From: Gallaecimonas xiamenensis 3-C-1 | Lineage (GTDB): Bacteria > Pseudomonadota > Gammaproteobacteria > Enterobacterales > Gallaecimonadaceae | NCBI RefSeq assembly: GCF_000299915.1 | Contig: NZ_AMRI01000023.1 | Coordinates: 1 to 64,000, forward strand | Direction of reading: 5' to 3' | Length of the DNA: 64,000 nucleotides | Shown here: positions 15,816 through 25,660 of the stretch, in pieces | Numbering within the stretch: the first letter of the stretch is position 1 | Layout of the letters: the number at the start of each line of letters is the position of its first letter | Program-made: the position numbers and the translations under genes | The notes under the pieces: model-generated | The model's input: only the letters and a program-made list of their open reading frames with translations | Database searches by the model: none | Told to the model about the DNA's origin: nothing

Positions 15816-18544
15816 TATTGGTTCCCCAGCGGACTGAGATCGTCTTGGTCGGGGATACCGTCGTTGTCGGCGTCCTGGTCGGCTACCAGGCCAGAGGCGG
15901 CAATGGCTTCGCTGCTGGCGTCGATGGCAAAGAAGTTGGGCTGGCCGTCATGGTCGGTGTCGACCGTGGCCACGGCGGTACCGGTAAAGTCGTCGGTCAG
16001 GGCCCTTTCCATGGCGGCGATGGCCAGCATGCTCTGGCTGCTCACCGCCAGGTTGACCGGCCGCTTGGCCACCACCAGGGCTTGCTGCCATTGCCCCAGG
16101 GCCGCCAATTGCCGGCTGAGTTCGGGGTTAAGGGCCTGCTGGCTGACGTCAGGCAATAGCTGGGCCTGCTGGTCGATACGCGCTAGCAGCTCGGCCAGCA
16201 GCTGGTAGGCGGCGCTGTAGTGCAGGCCGTAGCCGCCGTTGCTGGCGGCCGAGCGCTTGATGGCCCCCATCAGCAGGTAGTTGCCGGTATCGGCGCCGTC
16301 TACTTCGCGGTTGTCGGCAAAGGCTTTGCTGGGGTTGGCAGCGTTAAAGGTGAGCAGGCCCGATGTGTTGGCCAGCAGGGCCGCCAGGGCCTCTTCACCA
16401 ACATCGGCCTGGCTGTCGTCGGCCAGCCAGTAACCGGCACCCAGGGCCAGTTGCTCCAGGGCGGCGTCAAAATCCCCGGCATTGGCCAGCAGCCTGGCGG
16501 CGTCCAGGCGCTGGTTGGCCTGCTCCAGGGGCGAGTCGAGCCGGGCAAGCTGCGGCACTAATTGTTCCTTGATAAGGGCGGCCGCCTGGCTGTGGCCCCC
16601 GGCCAGGTGCCAGAGGTTGGCCAGGTCCCGGTAATAGCCGATAAGGGTCAGAGTGGTGACCTGGCTGTAATGCTCGGTGACAAAGGCTTGGGAGCGCTGG
16701 GCAACGTCCAGGGCCTTTTGCTGCTGGCCTATGTCCATCAGGAAACGGATGAGCCCCCTGTTGCCGTAGCCGTTCATCACATAGGCCGGGGAGGCGTAGG
16801 TCTCTAGGTATTGGTCGGAAAAGATCAACGCCAGCTTGGCGTCCACCACCGTCATGGCACCCTCTTCGTCCCCCAGGGCCCAGAGCCACTGGGCCAGGCC
16901 GTCTTTGGCGTTGTCCAGGGGATAAGCCAGATCCCGCACCCTCTCCCACAGGGCATTGTCGGTGCCGGCCAGCAGGGCGGCGGCGCCAGCGGCGTCCCCA
17001 CTCAGCGCCAGGCGCCTGGCCTGGTAGCTGACGATGGCTTCCTCGGCGTCACCCACCCGCTTGTCCGCCACGGCCTGAAGGGCTAACAAGGGCACATTGT
17101 CCTGGCCCGGGTAAAGGTAGGCAAAGAAGCCGGCCGCCCTGGCCAGCCCCAGGCTGTAATTGGCCCAGTTAAGTTCGCTGCCGGCTCTCACGGCGCGGAC
17201 ATGGACCTGGTCATAATCGGCGGCCTGGAAATAGGAGACCATGTCGGCCAGGTAATCCTTGCCCTTGTCCTCGGCGCCCAGCAGCAGCATGTCCTTGATG
17301 GCGTAACTCAGGTAGGTCAGGGAAACGCCGTAAGAGCCCCGCTTGTCGGCCGGCATGGCCAGGGCCATCTGCGCCAACTCGTCGGCGCTGGCAACAGCGG
17401 TGTCATGGAGACTGGGGTCCTTGAGCGCCTCCAGCACCATGGCCATGGCGTCGTTGTGCTTTGAGGTGAGCAGCTTACCCAGGGTGGTGCTGTAGCCTTG
17501 GCTGACCAGGGCGTCGAAATAGAGCTGCACTATCTGCTGGACCTGGGCAGCGTCCTGGAACAGGCCCTCCTGGCTCAGGCGGCGGCTGATATTACGAAAG
17601 AAGTCGGCGTCCCCCGTGACCAGGTTATCCAGGCCGTTGTCCGCCACGAAACGGTTATAGAGGCTGGCACTGGTCAGGGCGGCCTGGCGGCCCTTTTCGG
17701 TCAGGCCCATGTCCAGGTAGGTCTGGGCTACCTGCCAGTAGGCCTTGGCCCTGGCCTCTTGCCCCTGGATCTGCTGGTCCAGGATCCGGGTCACCTCGGT
17801 GTCCAGGTTGGCCTGGGCATAACCCACCGCCAGGGCCAGCAGCACCGGGGCACGCTGGTCGTCCGAGACCAGGCTGTCGGCCACCTGGCCCGCCTGTATC
17901 AGGTAGCTACCCGGCCAGCGATAGTAGTAAGCGGCCTTCTCTTCGTTGGTCTGGTAGCTGGCCTTGAAGGCGACGGTGGCCTGCACCTGGGTCTGGCCGT
18001 CGCTTACCGCCACCACCATGTCCTGGTCCGGCAGGGCCAGGCCGTCCAACTGGTAGCTAAAATGTCCGTCGGACGACAGCAGCAGGGTGCCAGTATCCGG
18101 CGCCCTGACCAGGCTGAAGGTCAGCGGGTCGCCGTCCACGTCACTGGCCAATACCTGGCCTTGGTAGCTGTAGTCCCCCGTGGCCTCAAGCAGGGCTACC
18201 GGCTCCACCACCGGCGCGTCGTTCACCGGATTGACCGTGAACACCAAAGTCAGGCGGGTCACTATGTTGCCGTCGCGGGTTTCCAGCAGAGCCCGGTCTG
18301 GCCCGAAGTAGTTGGCCTGGGGCTGGTAACTGGCATCCATGGCGCCATTGATGCTCAGGGTGCCATGGCTGGGGACTTCGAGCAGGCTGACACTGCTACC
18401 GGCCAACCTTTGCTGCCACAGGCTGTCCTCGTCCAGCACCACCGCCATCTCCTGCTCGGACAGGCTTTCCTCGCCCGAGCCCCCACCACAAGCCGCCAAC
18501 AACAGCGGCAACAACAAGCAACCTCTTCTTACGTACATGTCCAT
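15815..18544 (-). CDS. Large lipoprotein with cadherin-like and TPR-like domains
   Basis: The protein has about 909 residues from the ATG at 18544 (an ATG at 18538 is equally possible). A lipobox LLLAAC follows a short positively charged signal. Two beta domains follow: the first ends VNPVNDAPVV, the junction typical of cadherin-like/tandem-95 repeats, and the second runs to about residue 195. Then comes a long alpha-helical region (about 200-840) of helix-turn-helix repeats resembling TPRs. The C-terminus carries Asp-rich calcium-type repeats (DTDHDGQPN, DQDADNDGIPDQDD). It is probably outer-membrane anchored, possibly surface exposed. It is the first gene of the operon with a TonB receptor and di-haem peroxidase. 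Function unknown. Confidence 0.75.
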   Translation of the reverse strand: MDMYVRRGCLLLPLLLAACGGGSGEESLSEQEMAVVLDEDSLWQQRLAGSSVSLLEVPSHGTLSINGAMDASYQPQANYFGPDRALLETRDGNIVTRLTLVFTVNPVNDAPVVEPVALLEATGDYSYQGQVLASDVDGDPLTFSLVRAPDTGTLLLSSDGHFSYQLDGLALPDQDMVVAVSDGQTQVQATVAFKASYQTNEEKAAYYYRWPGSYLIQAGQVADSLVSDDQRAPVLLALAVGYAQANLDTEVTRILDQQIQGQEARAKAYWQVAQTYLDMGLTEKGRQAALTSASLYNRFVADNGLDNLVTGDADFFRNISRRLSQEGLFQDAAQVQQIVQLYFDALVSQGYSTTLGKLLTSKHNDAMAMVLEALKDPSLHDTAVASADELAQMALAMPADKRGSYGVSLTYLSYAIKDMLLLGAEDKGKDYLADMVSYFQAADYDQVHVRAVRAGSELNWANYSLGLARAAGFFAYLYPGQDNVPLLALQAVADKRVGDAEEAIVSYQARRLALSGDAAGAAALLAGTDNALWERVRDLAYPLDNAKDGLAQWLWALGDEEGAMTVVDAKLALIFSDQYLETYASPAYVMNGYGNRGLIRFLMDIGQQQKALDVAQRSQAFVTEHYSQVTTLTLIGYYRDLANLWHLAGGHSQAAALIKEQLVPQLARLDSPLEQANQRLDAARLLANAGDFDAALEQLALGAGYWLADDSQADVGEEALAALLANTSGLLTFNAANPSKAFADNREVDGADTGNYLLMGAIKRSAASNGGYGLHYSAAYQLLAELLARIDQQAQLLPDVSQQALNPELSRQLAALGQWQQALVVAKRPVNLAVSSQSMLAIAAMERALTDDFTGTAVATVDTDHDGQPNFFAIDASSEAIAASGLVADQDADNDGIPDQDDLSPLGNQ

Positions 18545-18585
18545 GACCCACAACGGCGACTCAACAATGGCCCGGCACTATACAC

Positions 18586-18619
18586 AAATGAGATTCGTTA
18601 TCAAATGAGATCTTTTATC
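18586..18619 (-). promoter_or_regulatory. Two abutting 17-bp Fur-like boxes
   Basis: On the plus strand AAATGAGATTCGTTATC (18586-18602) is followed with no gap by AAATGAGATCTTTTATC (18603-18619), matching at 14 of 17 positions. Read on the minus strand each begins GATAA and ends TCATTT, keeping the outer halves of the Fur consensus GATAATGATAATCATTATC. They lie 40-75 bases upstream of the lipoprotein start, where a repressor would block transcription. Fur is the most likely binder; the match is moderate (about 10-12 of 19). Confidence 0.55.
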
Positions 18620-18773
18620 AATTGCTGTTCGTCTGCGACCAATGTTTGATCCAGTTGCAGACCTGGAAAGGGAAAGGCGATAGAGTAGCCATTCATAAAA
18701 CGTTCAATAACTTAAAGTCCTGACCCTTGTGGCCGATACAGGCGCAGGGACTTTGTTGGGAAGAGAAATACAG

Positions 18774-20315
18774 ATGCGCAAGAATCTTCCTGTTGTGGAT
18801 TCGGAAGTAACCTTCACCGAAGGAGAGGAGCTGGTCTCCACCACGGATCTTCGCGGTATTATCACTTATGCCAACGACACCTTTATCCGGGTGTCGGGTT
18901 TCCATGAGAGCGAACTGCTGGGCCAGCCCCATAATATGGTGCGCCACCCCGACATGCCGCCGCTGGCCTTTGCCGACATGTGGGGCAAGCTCAAAGACGG
19001 CCGCCCCTGGCGCGGCGTGGTGAAAAACCGCTGCAAGGACGGCCGCTATTACTGGGTCGACGCCTACGTCACCCCCATCATGGAAGGCAACCAATGCGTG
19101 GGCTACCAGTCGGTACGCCGCCGCCCCAGCCGCCATCTCATCGAAAAAGCCCAAGCGGCCTACAACAACCTCAACCAGGGTGCCAAGGTCAAAAAACGCG
19201 TGGACATGCGCGGCTTTGTCTTTGGCGGCCTGCCGGTGGCCCTACTGGGCCTGATCACCCTGCTGACCCTGGGCTGGGGCGCCGCCCTGGCCTTCGGCAT
19301 AGGTGGCCTGGTGGCGGCCCTTGGCATCTTCGCCTGGCTGCGCCCCTTGTGGGTGCTGGACGAAAAGGCCAGCAGCTACCACGATCTGCCCCTGTCCCAA
19401 GCCATTTACGTGGGCAACGGCTTCGGTGCCGGCATGCGCTTTGACGCCATGATGAACTGGTCCCGCAACGCCGCCATGCTGGGCCGTACCAAGGACGCCA
19501 CCCATTCCCTGACCGAGGTGTCCGACAACCTGGTGCACAACGTCACCCACACCCGCCAGGAAGTGCGCTCCCAGGAGGACGAGGCCAACAAGATGGCGGT
19601 GGCCATCAACCAGCTGACCGCCACCATCCAGGAGATCGCCCGCTCCAGCCAGAACACCTCTGACGAAGTGCGCGACACCCACCAGCAGTGCCACCATGCC
19701 CGCACCGCCCTGAAAAGCTCGTCCAACCGCATCAACAAGCTACAGGACGACGTGGAAGAGTCGGCCCGTGCCGCCCTGGCCCTGCAAAAGGAGACCGAAA
19801 AGGTCACCAGCATCATGGGCGAGATTGAGGGCATTGCCGACCAGACCAACCTGCTGGCCCTTAACGCCGCCATCGAAGCGGCCCGCGCCGGCGAACATGG
19901 CCGGGGCTTTGCGGTGGTGGCCGACGAAGTCCGTGCCCTGTCATCCCGCACCCAGCAATCGGCCGGTGATATCCGCGACAGCCTGACCGGCATGCGCCGT
20001 ATGCTCGACTCCTGGCGCGATCTGATGGAGCGCAACCGTGAGCACGCCCAGAGCTGCGTGGACGGCACCCAGGAAGTGACCACCATCCTCGACGACATCT
20101 TCAAACGGGTGGCGGAGATCAACGACCTGGCGGCACAGATCGCCACCGCCGCCGAGGAACAGGGCGCCGTGGCCACCGAGGTGAACGACAACATAGTGCG
20201 CCTCAAGGAACTGGCCGAGAGCACCTCCCACGCCATGGACGAGTTGGAACAGAGCGGCCTGCTGCTCAACCAGAACACCGCCCGTATCGACGGCCTGGCC
20301 AAGACCTTCGGCTAA
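18774..20315 (+). CDS. PAS-containing methyl-accepting chemotaxis protein (Aer-like)
   Basis: The 513-residue protein has an N-terminal PAS domain (about 10-115: [54 protein letters not shown]) of the FAD-binding Aer type. A hydrophobic hairpin follows (about 145-190), then a cytoplasmic signalling domain with the conserved tip [22 protein letters not shown]. It should sense redox or energy state and feed CheA. I start at 18774, where a GGGAAGAGAAATACAG stretch precedes the ATG. It diverges from the lipoprotein operon. No che genes are nearby, so it acts in trans. Confidence 0.85.
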   Translation: MRKNLPVVDSEVTFTEGEELVSTTDLRGIITYANDTFIRVSGFHESELLGQPHNMVRHPDMPPLAFADMWGKLKDGRPWRGVVKNRCKDGRYYWVDAYVTPIMEGNQCVGYQSVRRRPSRHLIEKAQAAYNNLNQGAKVKKRVDMRGFVFGGLPVALLGLITLLTLGWGAALAFGIGGLVAALGIFAWLRPLWVLDEKASSYHDLPLSQAIYVGNGFGAGMRFDAMMNWSRNAAMLGRTKDATHSLTEVSDNLVHNVTHTRQEVRSQEDEANKMAVAINQLTATIQEIARSSQNTSDEVRDTHQQCHHARTALKSSSNRINKLQDDVEESARAALALQKETEKVTSIMGEIEGIADQTNLLALNAAIEAARAGEHGRGFAVVADEVRALSSRTQQSAGDIRDSLTGMRRMLDSWRDLMERNREHAQSCVDGTQEVTTILDDIFKRVAEINDLAAQIATAAEEQGAVATEVNDNIVRLKELAESTSHAMDELEQSGLLLNQNTARIDGLAKTFG

Positions 20316-20330
20316 GCGCGCCCCTACGGT

Positions 20331-20358
20331 AAAGGCCGGCCCCAGGGCCGGCCTTTTT
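20331..20358 (+). terminator. Rho-independent terminator after the Aer-like gene
   Basis: A 12-bp stem (AAAGGCCGGCCC / GGGCCGGCCTTT) with a 2-base loop and a T5 run ends the chemoreceptor gene 15 bases after its stop. Confidence 0.85.
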
Positions 20359-20395
20359 GTTATCATGCCCCCTCCCCCATGCCTGGAGCAGTTGC

Positions 20396-21049
20396 ATGAC
20401 GGCAGCCCCGAAGGTCGCGGTGTTCGACCTCGACCACACCCTGATCAACACCGACAGCGCCAACGGCTTCGGCCTTTGGGCCCATGAACAAGGCCTGTGG
20501 CCCATCGACGACTTGCACGGCCAACTGGCCCATTGGCACCGCCTCTACGGCGAGGGGCGCTTGCCGGTGGCACAGTACCTGGACTTTATCGTCTCCCCCC
20601 TGGCCAATAAGGCCGAAGCAACTGTGGCCGGCTGGGTGGCAGACTTTGCCAAGGCCAGGGTGTTGCCCCACCTGCGCCCCCAGGCCATGGACGCCCTGCG
20701 CCGCCACCAGGACCAGGGAGACAGGGTGATTGTCTCTTCCGCCACCATAGCCCCCATCGTCGGCGGCATCTGCCGCCTGCTGGGGCTGGATGACTATCTG
20801 GCCACCGATCTGGAGGTGAACCAGGGGCATTTTACCGGCCGCCCCCAGGGCATACCCAACCTGGGCCAGGGCAAGGCCTGGCGCCTGGCGGCGCACCTGG
20901 GCGCCAAGCCGGTGCATCTCAGTGCCTATTCCGACTCCATCAATGACCTGGCCCTGCTGAGCCTGGCCGACCAGGCCCATGCGGTAACCCCTGACCCGCG
21001 CCTGGCAGCCATTGCCGAGGTGCGGGGCTGGCCCATACATCACTGGTAA
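20396..21049 (+). CDS. HAD-IB family phosphatase
   Basis: The 217-residue HAD hydrolase carries VFDLDHTLINTDS (motif I, nucleophile Asp at about residue 11), VIVSSATIAPIV (motif II), a Lys before loop III, and AYSDSINDLALLSLADQAHAVTPDP (motif IV). This spacing is the subfamily IB layout shared with SerB-like and histidinol-phosphatase-like enzymes. It dephosphorylates a small metabolite not identifiable here. The start at 20396 follows GGAGCAG. It is bracketed by terminators and so is monocistronic. Confidence 0.8.
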   Translation: MTAAPKVAVFDLDHTLINTDSANGFGLWAHEQGLWPIDDLHGQLAHWHRLYGEGRLPVAQYLDFIVSPLANKAEATVAGWVADFAKARVLPHLRPQAMDALRRHQDQGDRVIVSSATIAPIVGGICRLLGLDDYLATDLEVNQGHFTGRPQGIPNLGQGKAWRLAAHLGAKPVHLSAYSDSINDLALLSLADQAHAVTPDPRLAAIAEVRGWPIHHW

Positions 21050-21055
21050 GGCATG

Positions 21056-21083
21056 AAAAAACCGGCCCTTTGGCCGGTTTTTT
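21056..21083. terminator. Bidirectional terminator between the HAD gene and gpt
   Basis: AAAAAACCGGCC / GGCCGGTTTTTT with a CTTT loop gives T6 on either strand. It lies between the HAD gene (+) and gpt (-), which converge. Confidence 0.9.
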
Positions 21084-21084
21084 A

Positions 21085-21555
21085 TCAGTCGCGCCCGGAC
21101 AGGGGCGGCTGGAAGGCGGGGCCCATGTCCCAGGGCTGCTCTATCCAGGTGTCCTGGGCGATATCGATAACGTATTCGTCCACCAACGGCTTGCCGGCGG
21201 GCTTGGCGAATACCGCCACCAGCTTGGCCTTGGGATACATCTCCCGCAGGGCCTTGGCGGTGGCGCCGCTGTCCACCAGGTCGTCGACGATCAGCCAGCC
21301 TTCGCCGTCCCCAACCAGATCGCTGGCGGGCTTGATGATGTTCAGGCCACGCTGGTGGTCATGGTCGTAGGAAGAGATGCACACAGTGTCCAGGCTGTGG
21401 ATCCCCAGCTCGCGGGCCAGTACCAAGGCCGGCGCCATGCCGCCACGGGTAACCGCCACTATGCCCTTCCACTGCTCTGCAGGCAGTTGGCGGGCCGCCA
21501 GTTCGCGGGCGGCTTGGTGAAAGGCTTCCCAGGTGACCAAGTATTTCTTCGTCAT
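21085..21555 (-). CDS. gpt: Xanthine-guanine phosphoribosyltransferase
   Basis: The 156-residue protein starts [23 protein letters not shown], as in enteric Gpt. It has the PRPP loop [20 protein letters not shown] and the purine-recognition region near TWIEQPWDM. It converts guanine, xanthine and to a lesser degree hypoxanthine with PRPP to the nucleotide. The start at 21555 is preceded by AGGATG. It begins 4 bases after the stop of the purine permease on the same strand, so import and salvage are one unit. Confidence 0.95.
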   Translation of the reverse strand: MTKKYLVTWEAFHQAARELAARQLPAEQWKGIVAVTRGGMAPALVLARELGIHSLDTVCISSYDHDHQRGLNIIKPASDLVGDGEGWLIVDDLVDSGATAKALREMYPKAKLVAVFAKPAGKPLVDEYVIDIAQDTWIEQPWDMGPAFQPPLSGRD

Positions 21556-21559
21556 AGCA

Positions 21560-22852
21560 TCATCCTGCAAACGCAAATTTCAGTACAAAAAGCACCGCCA
21601 GTACCCAGACGGCGGGGCTGATTTCCTTGAAACGGCCGGCCAGGGCCTTGACCAGGGCGTAGCTGATAAAGCCGCAGGCGATACCGGTCGCGATGGAATA
21701 GGTCAAAGGCATCATGATCAGCACCACGGCTGCCGGCACCGTTTCGGTGATGTCGTCCCAGGCCAGATGGCGCAGGCTGGTGAGCATCAGCACCGCGACG
21801 TACACCAGGGCGCCGGCGGTGGCATAGCCTTGCACCATGCCCGCCAGGGGCGAAAAGAACAAGGCTGCCAAGAACAGCACGCCGACGGTAACGGCGGTCA
21901 GGCCGCTGCGGCCACCGGCGGCGACACCGGCGGTGCTTTCCACATAGGAGGTGGTGGTGGAGGTACCCAGGGTGGCGCCCACTATGGTGGCGGTGGAGTC
22001 AGCCAGCAGGGCCTTGGACAGGCGCGGCAGGTTGCCCTTCTTGTCCAGCAGGTCGGCCTTCTGGGCCACCGCCAGCAGGGTGCCGGAGGTGTCGAACAGG
22101 TCCACGAACAGGAAGGCAAAAATCACCGACAGCATGCTGATGCTGAAGGCACCGGCCAAGTCCATCTTGGCAAAGGTCGGGAGCAGGGATGGCGGCGCCG
22201 AAACAATGCCTTTGTACTCGGTCAGGCCGGCGACCACACCCAGCGCGGTGATCAGCAGGATGGCGATCATCACGCCCCCTTTCACCCGGCACGCTTCCAG
22301 GGCCACGATCAGGAAAAAGCCGAGGATAGCCAACAGCACCGCCGGGTTACCCAGGTTGCCCATGCTCACCAAGGTGTCGGGGTTGTCCACCACCACACCG
22401 GCGTTGGTCAGGCCGATAAGGGCCAGGAAGATGCCGATACCGGCGGCAATGCCCACTTTCAGGGCGCCGGGAATGGAGTTGATGATCCACTCACGAATTT
22501 TGAACAACGACAGCAGCACGAAGATACAGCCGCTGAAGAACACGGCGCCCAGGGCCGCTTCCCAGCTGTAGCCGTCGTGCAGGACCACTGTATAGGTAAA
22601 GAAGGCGTTGAGGCCCATGCCGGGCGCCAGGGCGATGGGGTAGTTGGCCAGAAAACCCATGACGAAGCAGCCAAAGGCCGCCGCCAGACAGGTGGCCACA
22701 AAGATGGCACCGTGGTCCATGCCGGTCTTGGCCAGCACGGAAGGGTTAACAAAGATGATGTAGGCCATGGTCAGGAAGGTGGTGATACCGGCGATCACTT
22801 CCTGCCTGGGATTGGTGCCCAGTTCAGACAGTTTGAACAGTTTTTCGAGCAT
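21560..22852 (-). CDS. NCS2/AzgA-type purine permease
   Basis: The 430-residue polytopic membrane protein starts [39 protein letters not shown], the signature opening of the AzgA-like NCS2 group (PurP, GhxP, AdeQ). It carries the conserved [16 protein letters not shown] and [14 protein letters not shown] segments. It should import adenine, guanine or hypoxanthine by proton symport. The gpt gene follows directly, pointing to guanine or hypoxanthine. A PurR-like operator lies 48-60 bases upstream of the start. Confidence 0.9.
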   Translation of the reverse strand: MLEKLFKLSELGTNPRQEVIAGITTFLTMAYIIFVNPSVLAKTGMDHGAIFVATCLAAAFGCFVMGFLANYPIALAPGMGLNAFFTYTVVLHDGYSWEAALGAVFFSGCIFVLLSLFKIREWIINSIPGALKVGIAAGIGIFLALIGLTNAGVVVDNPDTLVSMGNLGNPAVLLAILGFFLIVALEACRVKGGVMIAILLITALGVVAGLTEYKGIVSAPPSLLPTFAKMDLAGAFSISMLSVIFAFLFVDLFDTSGTLLAVAQKADLLDKKGNLPRLSKALLADSTATIVGATLGTSTTTSYVESTAGVAAGGRSGLTAVTVGVLFLAALFFSPLAGMVQGYATAGALVYVAVLMLTSLRHLAWDDITETVPAAVVLIMMPLTYSIATGIACGFISYALVKALAGRFKEISPAVWVLAVLFVLKFAFAG

Positions 22853-22897
22853 GGCGAGCCACTCAGCGAAGGGGAATGGCGCGCGATTATCCAAGCA

Positions 22898-22913
22898 AGG
22901 CAAACGTTTTGCA
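22898..22913 (-). promoter_or_regulatory. PurR-like operator for the permease-gpt unit
   Basis: The plus-strand sequence AGGCAAACGTTTTGCA matches the PurR consensus ANGCAANCGNTTNCNT at all fixed positions of the left half and core (GCAA, CG, TT) and misses two fixed positions on the right flank. It sits about 46-61 bases upstream of the purine permease ATG, a normal place for PurR repression of purine uptake and salvage. Confidence 0.55.
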
Positions 22914-22991
22914 AGGCGCGGCACGGCCGTTCCGGACGGGCTTTTGGTTAGTGAAATGTTACCGGAATCCGCTCTGCCGTAAAGTGCTAAT

Positions 22992-23016
22992 AAAAAGGGC
23001 CGCTTACGCGGCCCTT
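22992..23016 (-). terminator. Rho-independent terminator of the pst operon
   Basis: On the minus strand the stem AAGGGCCGC / GCGGCCCTT with a 4-base loop is followed by TTTTTATTA. It ends the operon right after pstB, leaving no phoU in the unit. Confidence 0.85.
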
Positions 23017-23020
23017 CGGG

Positions 23021-23821
23021 TTAACCGAATGTTCCCTTCACATAATCCTTGGTGCGCTGGTGAACCGGCTGGTTGAACACCTGCTCGGTTTCCCCGAACT
23101 CCACCAGTTCCCCCAGGTACATGAAGGCGGTGTAGTCGGAGATCCGCTGGGCCTGCTGCATGTTGTGGGTAACGATGACGATGGTGTAGTGCTGGCGCAG
23201 CTCCATGATCAGCTCCTCGATACCCTGGGTAGCGATGGGGTCCAGGGCCGAAGTGGGCTCGTCCATCAGGATCACTTCCGGCTTGAGGGCTATGGTGCGG
23301 GCGATACAGAGGCGCTGCTGCTGGCCGCCGGACAGGCCGGCCGCGTCGCTGTGCAGCTTGTCTTTGACCTCGTTCCACAGCTGGGCCTGCTCCAGGGCCT
23401 CTTGCACCCGCTGGTCCATGGCCTTTTTGTTGAGCTTCTCGTAGAGCTTGATGCCAAAGGCGATGTTGTCGTAGATGCTCATGGGGAAAGGGGTGGGCTT
23501 TTGGAAGACCATGCCCACCTTGGCCCGCAGGTCGTTCAAGTCCACCTTGTTGGTCAGCACGCAGTTGCCGTCCAGCAGCACTTCACCCTCGGCGCGCTGG
23601 CCGGGATAGAGCTCATAGATGCGGTTGAGGCAGCGCAGCAGGGTGGACTTACCGCAGCCGGACGGCCCTATCATGGCGGTGACCCGGTTCAGGTAAACCG
23701 GCAATGTCACGTCGAACAGGGCCTGCTTGTCCTTGCCATAAAAGAAGTTGAGCCCCCGCACATCCATGCGGTGTACCAGGGGAGAGGCTTGGTAATCTTG
23801 GATCATGGCGACCTGGCTCAT
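23021..23821 (-). CDS. pstB: Phosphate ABC transporter ATPase PstB
   Basis: The 266-residue protein has Walker [10 protein letters not shown], a Q-loop [12 protein letters not shown] typical of PstB, the signature [16 protein letters not shown], Walker [14 protein letters not shown] and the switch His (VTHNM). It hydrolyses ATP for high-affinity phosphate import with PstSCA. It overlaps the stop of pstA by one base. The segment [17 protein letters not shown] is typical of the PstB N-terminus. Confidence 0.95.
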   Translation of the reverse strand: MSQVAMIQDYQASPLVHRMDVRGLNFFYGKDKQALFDVTLPVYLNRVTAMIGPSGCGKSTLLRCLNRIYELYPGQRAEGEVLLDGNCVLTNKVDLNDLRAKVGMVFQKPTPFPMSIYDNIAFGIKLYEKLNKKAMDQRVQEALEQAQLWNEVKDKLHSDAAGLSGGQQQRLCIARTIALKPEVILMDEPTSALDPIATQGIEELIMELRQHYTIVIVTHNMQQAQRISDYTAFMYLGELVEFGETEQVFNQPVHQRTKDYVKGTFG

Positions 23822-24657
23822 CAGGATCTCCGTTTTTTCAGCTGGGGCAGTACCCGGGACAAGACATTGAGGAACAGTATGGCCATGGTGATCAGCAAGG
23901 CGCCGGACCAGGCCAGTTGGTTCCAGGATTCAGAAGGGCTCATGGCGAACTGGTAGATGGTTACCGGCAGGTTGGCCATGGGCTCATTGGGATTGGTAGT
24001 CATAAAGCTGGAGTTGAGGGCGGTGAACAGCAGCGGCGCCGTTTCGCCGCTGATGCGTGCCACCGACAGCAGAATACCGGTGATGATACCGGTACCCACC
24101 GCCTTGTAGCTGAGCTTGACGGTCACCTTCCAGCGAGGCGTGCCCAGGCCGGCGCCGGCTTCACGCAGGTTGCGGGGCACCAGCTTGAGCATCTCTTCGG
24201 TGGTGGAAATGATCACCGGCAAGGCGATGATGGCCAGGGCCACGGCGCCTGCCCAACCGGAGAAGTGGCCCATGGACACCACCATCATCTGGTAGACGAA
24301 CAGACCGATAAGGATGGAAGGGGCGCTCATCAGCATGCCGTTGAGGAAACGGATGCTGTCGGCGGTCTTGGAATCCTGACCGTACTCGGCCAGCCAGGTG
24401 CCGGCCAATACGCCGACAGGGGCGGCCATCAGGATGCCAAGGCCGGTCATCATCAGGCTGCCGACTATGGCGTTGGCCAGGCCACCCTCACCATCCGGCC
24501 CCGGGGTGCTCTCGGTAAAGAGGCTCCAATGCAGGCCGGCCAGGCCCTTTTGCAGCAGGGTGAACAGGATCAATACCAGTATGCCCAGCCCCAGCAGGGT
24601 GGCGCCCAGGCACAGGCCCTTGAACACCAGGTTTTTGACCTTACGGGTCGCGATCAT
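23821..24657 (-). CDS. pstA: Phosphate ABC transporter permease PstA
   Basis: The 278-residue membrane protein has about six helices. The permease (BPD_transp_1) EAA-like loop ([28 protein letters not shown]) contacts PstB. The segment [17 protein letters not shown] is highly characteristic of PstA. It forms the channel with PstC. It overlaps pstC by four bases and pstB by one. Confidence 0.95.
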   Translation of the reverse strand: MIATRKVKNLVFKGLCLGATLLGLGILVLILFTLLQKGLAGLHWSLFTESTPGPDGEGGLANAIVGSLMMTGLGILMAAPVGVLAGTWLAEYGQDSKTADSIRFLNGMLMSAPSILIGLFVYQMMVVSMGHFSGWAGAVALAIIALPVIISTTEEMLKLVPRNLREAGAGLGTPRWKVTVKLSYKAVGTGIITGILLSVARISGETAPLLFTALNSSFMTTNPNEPMANLPVTIYQFAMSPSESWNQLAWSGALLITMAILFLNVLSRVLPQLKKRRS

Positions 24658-25595
24658 TGGGCTTTCCTCCGCAGCAGTACCCGTGCCGTGCCCATCACCA
24701 CGAAGGTGATCATAAAGAGCACCAGGCCAAGGCCAATCAGGGACGCCACATGGAGTTCACCGGTGGCTTCGTTGAACTGCTCGGCTATGGTGGCGGAGAT
24801 GGAGGTGGCCGGCATGAACAGGCTCATTTCCATGCTTTGGGCACCGCCTATTACGAAGGTGATGGCCATGGTTTCGCCCAGGGCGCGGCCCAGGGCCAGG
24901 ATCAGGGCGCCGAAGATGGGACCTTTGATGGCCGGCAGCAGCACCTTGGCGATCACTTCGAACTGGGTGGCCCCTATGCCGTAAGTGGCTTCGCGCAGCA
25001 CATTGGGCACTGTACTCAGGGCTTCTTTAATAAGAGAAGTGAGGATCGGCAGGATCATAAAGGCCAGGATGATGCCGGAGGTGAGCAGGCCCACGCCCAT
25101 GGGCGGGCCGCTGAACAGGCTGCCAATCACCGGCAGGTCCGCCAGGTTCTCACCGGCCCAGAGTTGGAAGCCGTCGGCAAACCAGGGGGCGAAAACGAAC
25201 AGGCCCCACATGCCGTAGATGATGCTGGGTACGGCGGCCAGCAGCTCGATGGCGATGGACAAGGGCTTGGACAGCCACTTGGGGCAGAGTTCGGACAGGA
25301 AGATAGCCACCCCTACCCCCACCGGCAAGGCCAGCAGTACGGCGATAAGGGAAGACACCAGGGTGCCATAGAGGGCATTGGCCGCCCCGTATTGCTCGGT
25401 GATGGGGTTCCACTCGTCACTGACGAAGAAACCCAGGCCGAACTGTTCCAGGGCCGGCCAGGCGCCGGTCACCAGGGACACCAGAATGGCAAACATCAGC
25501 ACCGAGATCAGCCCGGCGCTGGCCAGGCAAGCCCGGCGGAACAGGTTGTCCCCGTCCCAGGGAAGAGCCCTAAGCATGAGTGCTTTCATAGTCAA
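24654..25595 (-). CDS. pstC: Phosphate ABC transporter permease PstC
   Basis: The 313-residue membrane protein has about six helices, with the PstC-type segments FFVSDEWNPITEQYGA, the EAA loop LREATYGIGATQFEVIAKVLLPAIKGPIFGALILALGRALGETMA, and a long N-terminal soluble part. It pairs with PstA. It lies 65 bases downstream of pstS, separated by a hairpin, and overlaps pstA by four bases. Confidence 0.95.
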   Translation of the reverse strand: MTMKALMLRALPWDGDNLFRRACLASAGLISVLMFAILVSLVTGAWPALEQFGLGFFVSDEWNPITEQYGAANALYGTLVSSLIAVLLALPVGVGVAIFLSELCPKWLSKPLSIAIELLAAVPSIIYGMWGLFVFAPWFADGFQLWAGENLADLPVIGSLFSGPPMGVGLLTSGIILAFMILPILTSLIKEALSTVPNVLREATYGIGATQFEVIAKVLLPAIKGPIFGALILALGRALGETMAITFVIGGAQSMEMSLFMPATSISATIAEQFNEATGELHVASLIGLGLVLFMITFVVMGTARVLLRRKAQ

Positions 25596-25620
25596 AACGC
25601 ATCATTTCCACAAACGACTC

Positions 25621-25643
25621 AGCCCCTGCGCTGGGCAGGGGCT
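25621..25643 (-). other. Intercistronic hairpin between pstS and pstC
   Basis: AGCCCCTGC / GCAGGGGCT forms a 9-bp stem with a 5-base loop. No T-run follows on the minus strand, so it is not a full terminator. Such hairpins after pstS are common and probably protect the pstS message or lower expression of the membrane genes relative to the binding protein. Confidence 0.6.
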
Positions 25644-25660
25644 GTTTAATGGCCAGTAAC

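Noticed and set aside
17498..18649. Open frame of 383 codons on the plus strand
   Set aside because: Antisense to the large lipoprotein, whose lipobox and repeats are on the minus strand; it also runs across the Fur-like boxes.
21533..22951. Long open frame of 472 codons on the plus strand
   Set aside because: It is antisense to the purine permease. The protein is rich in His, Gly and Gln with no domain; a by-product of high G+C codon use.
22853..22980. Purine riboswitch before the permease
   Set aside because: I cannot find the three-way-junction pattern or conserved core; a PurR-like site explains control better.
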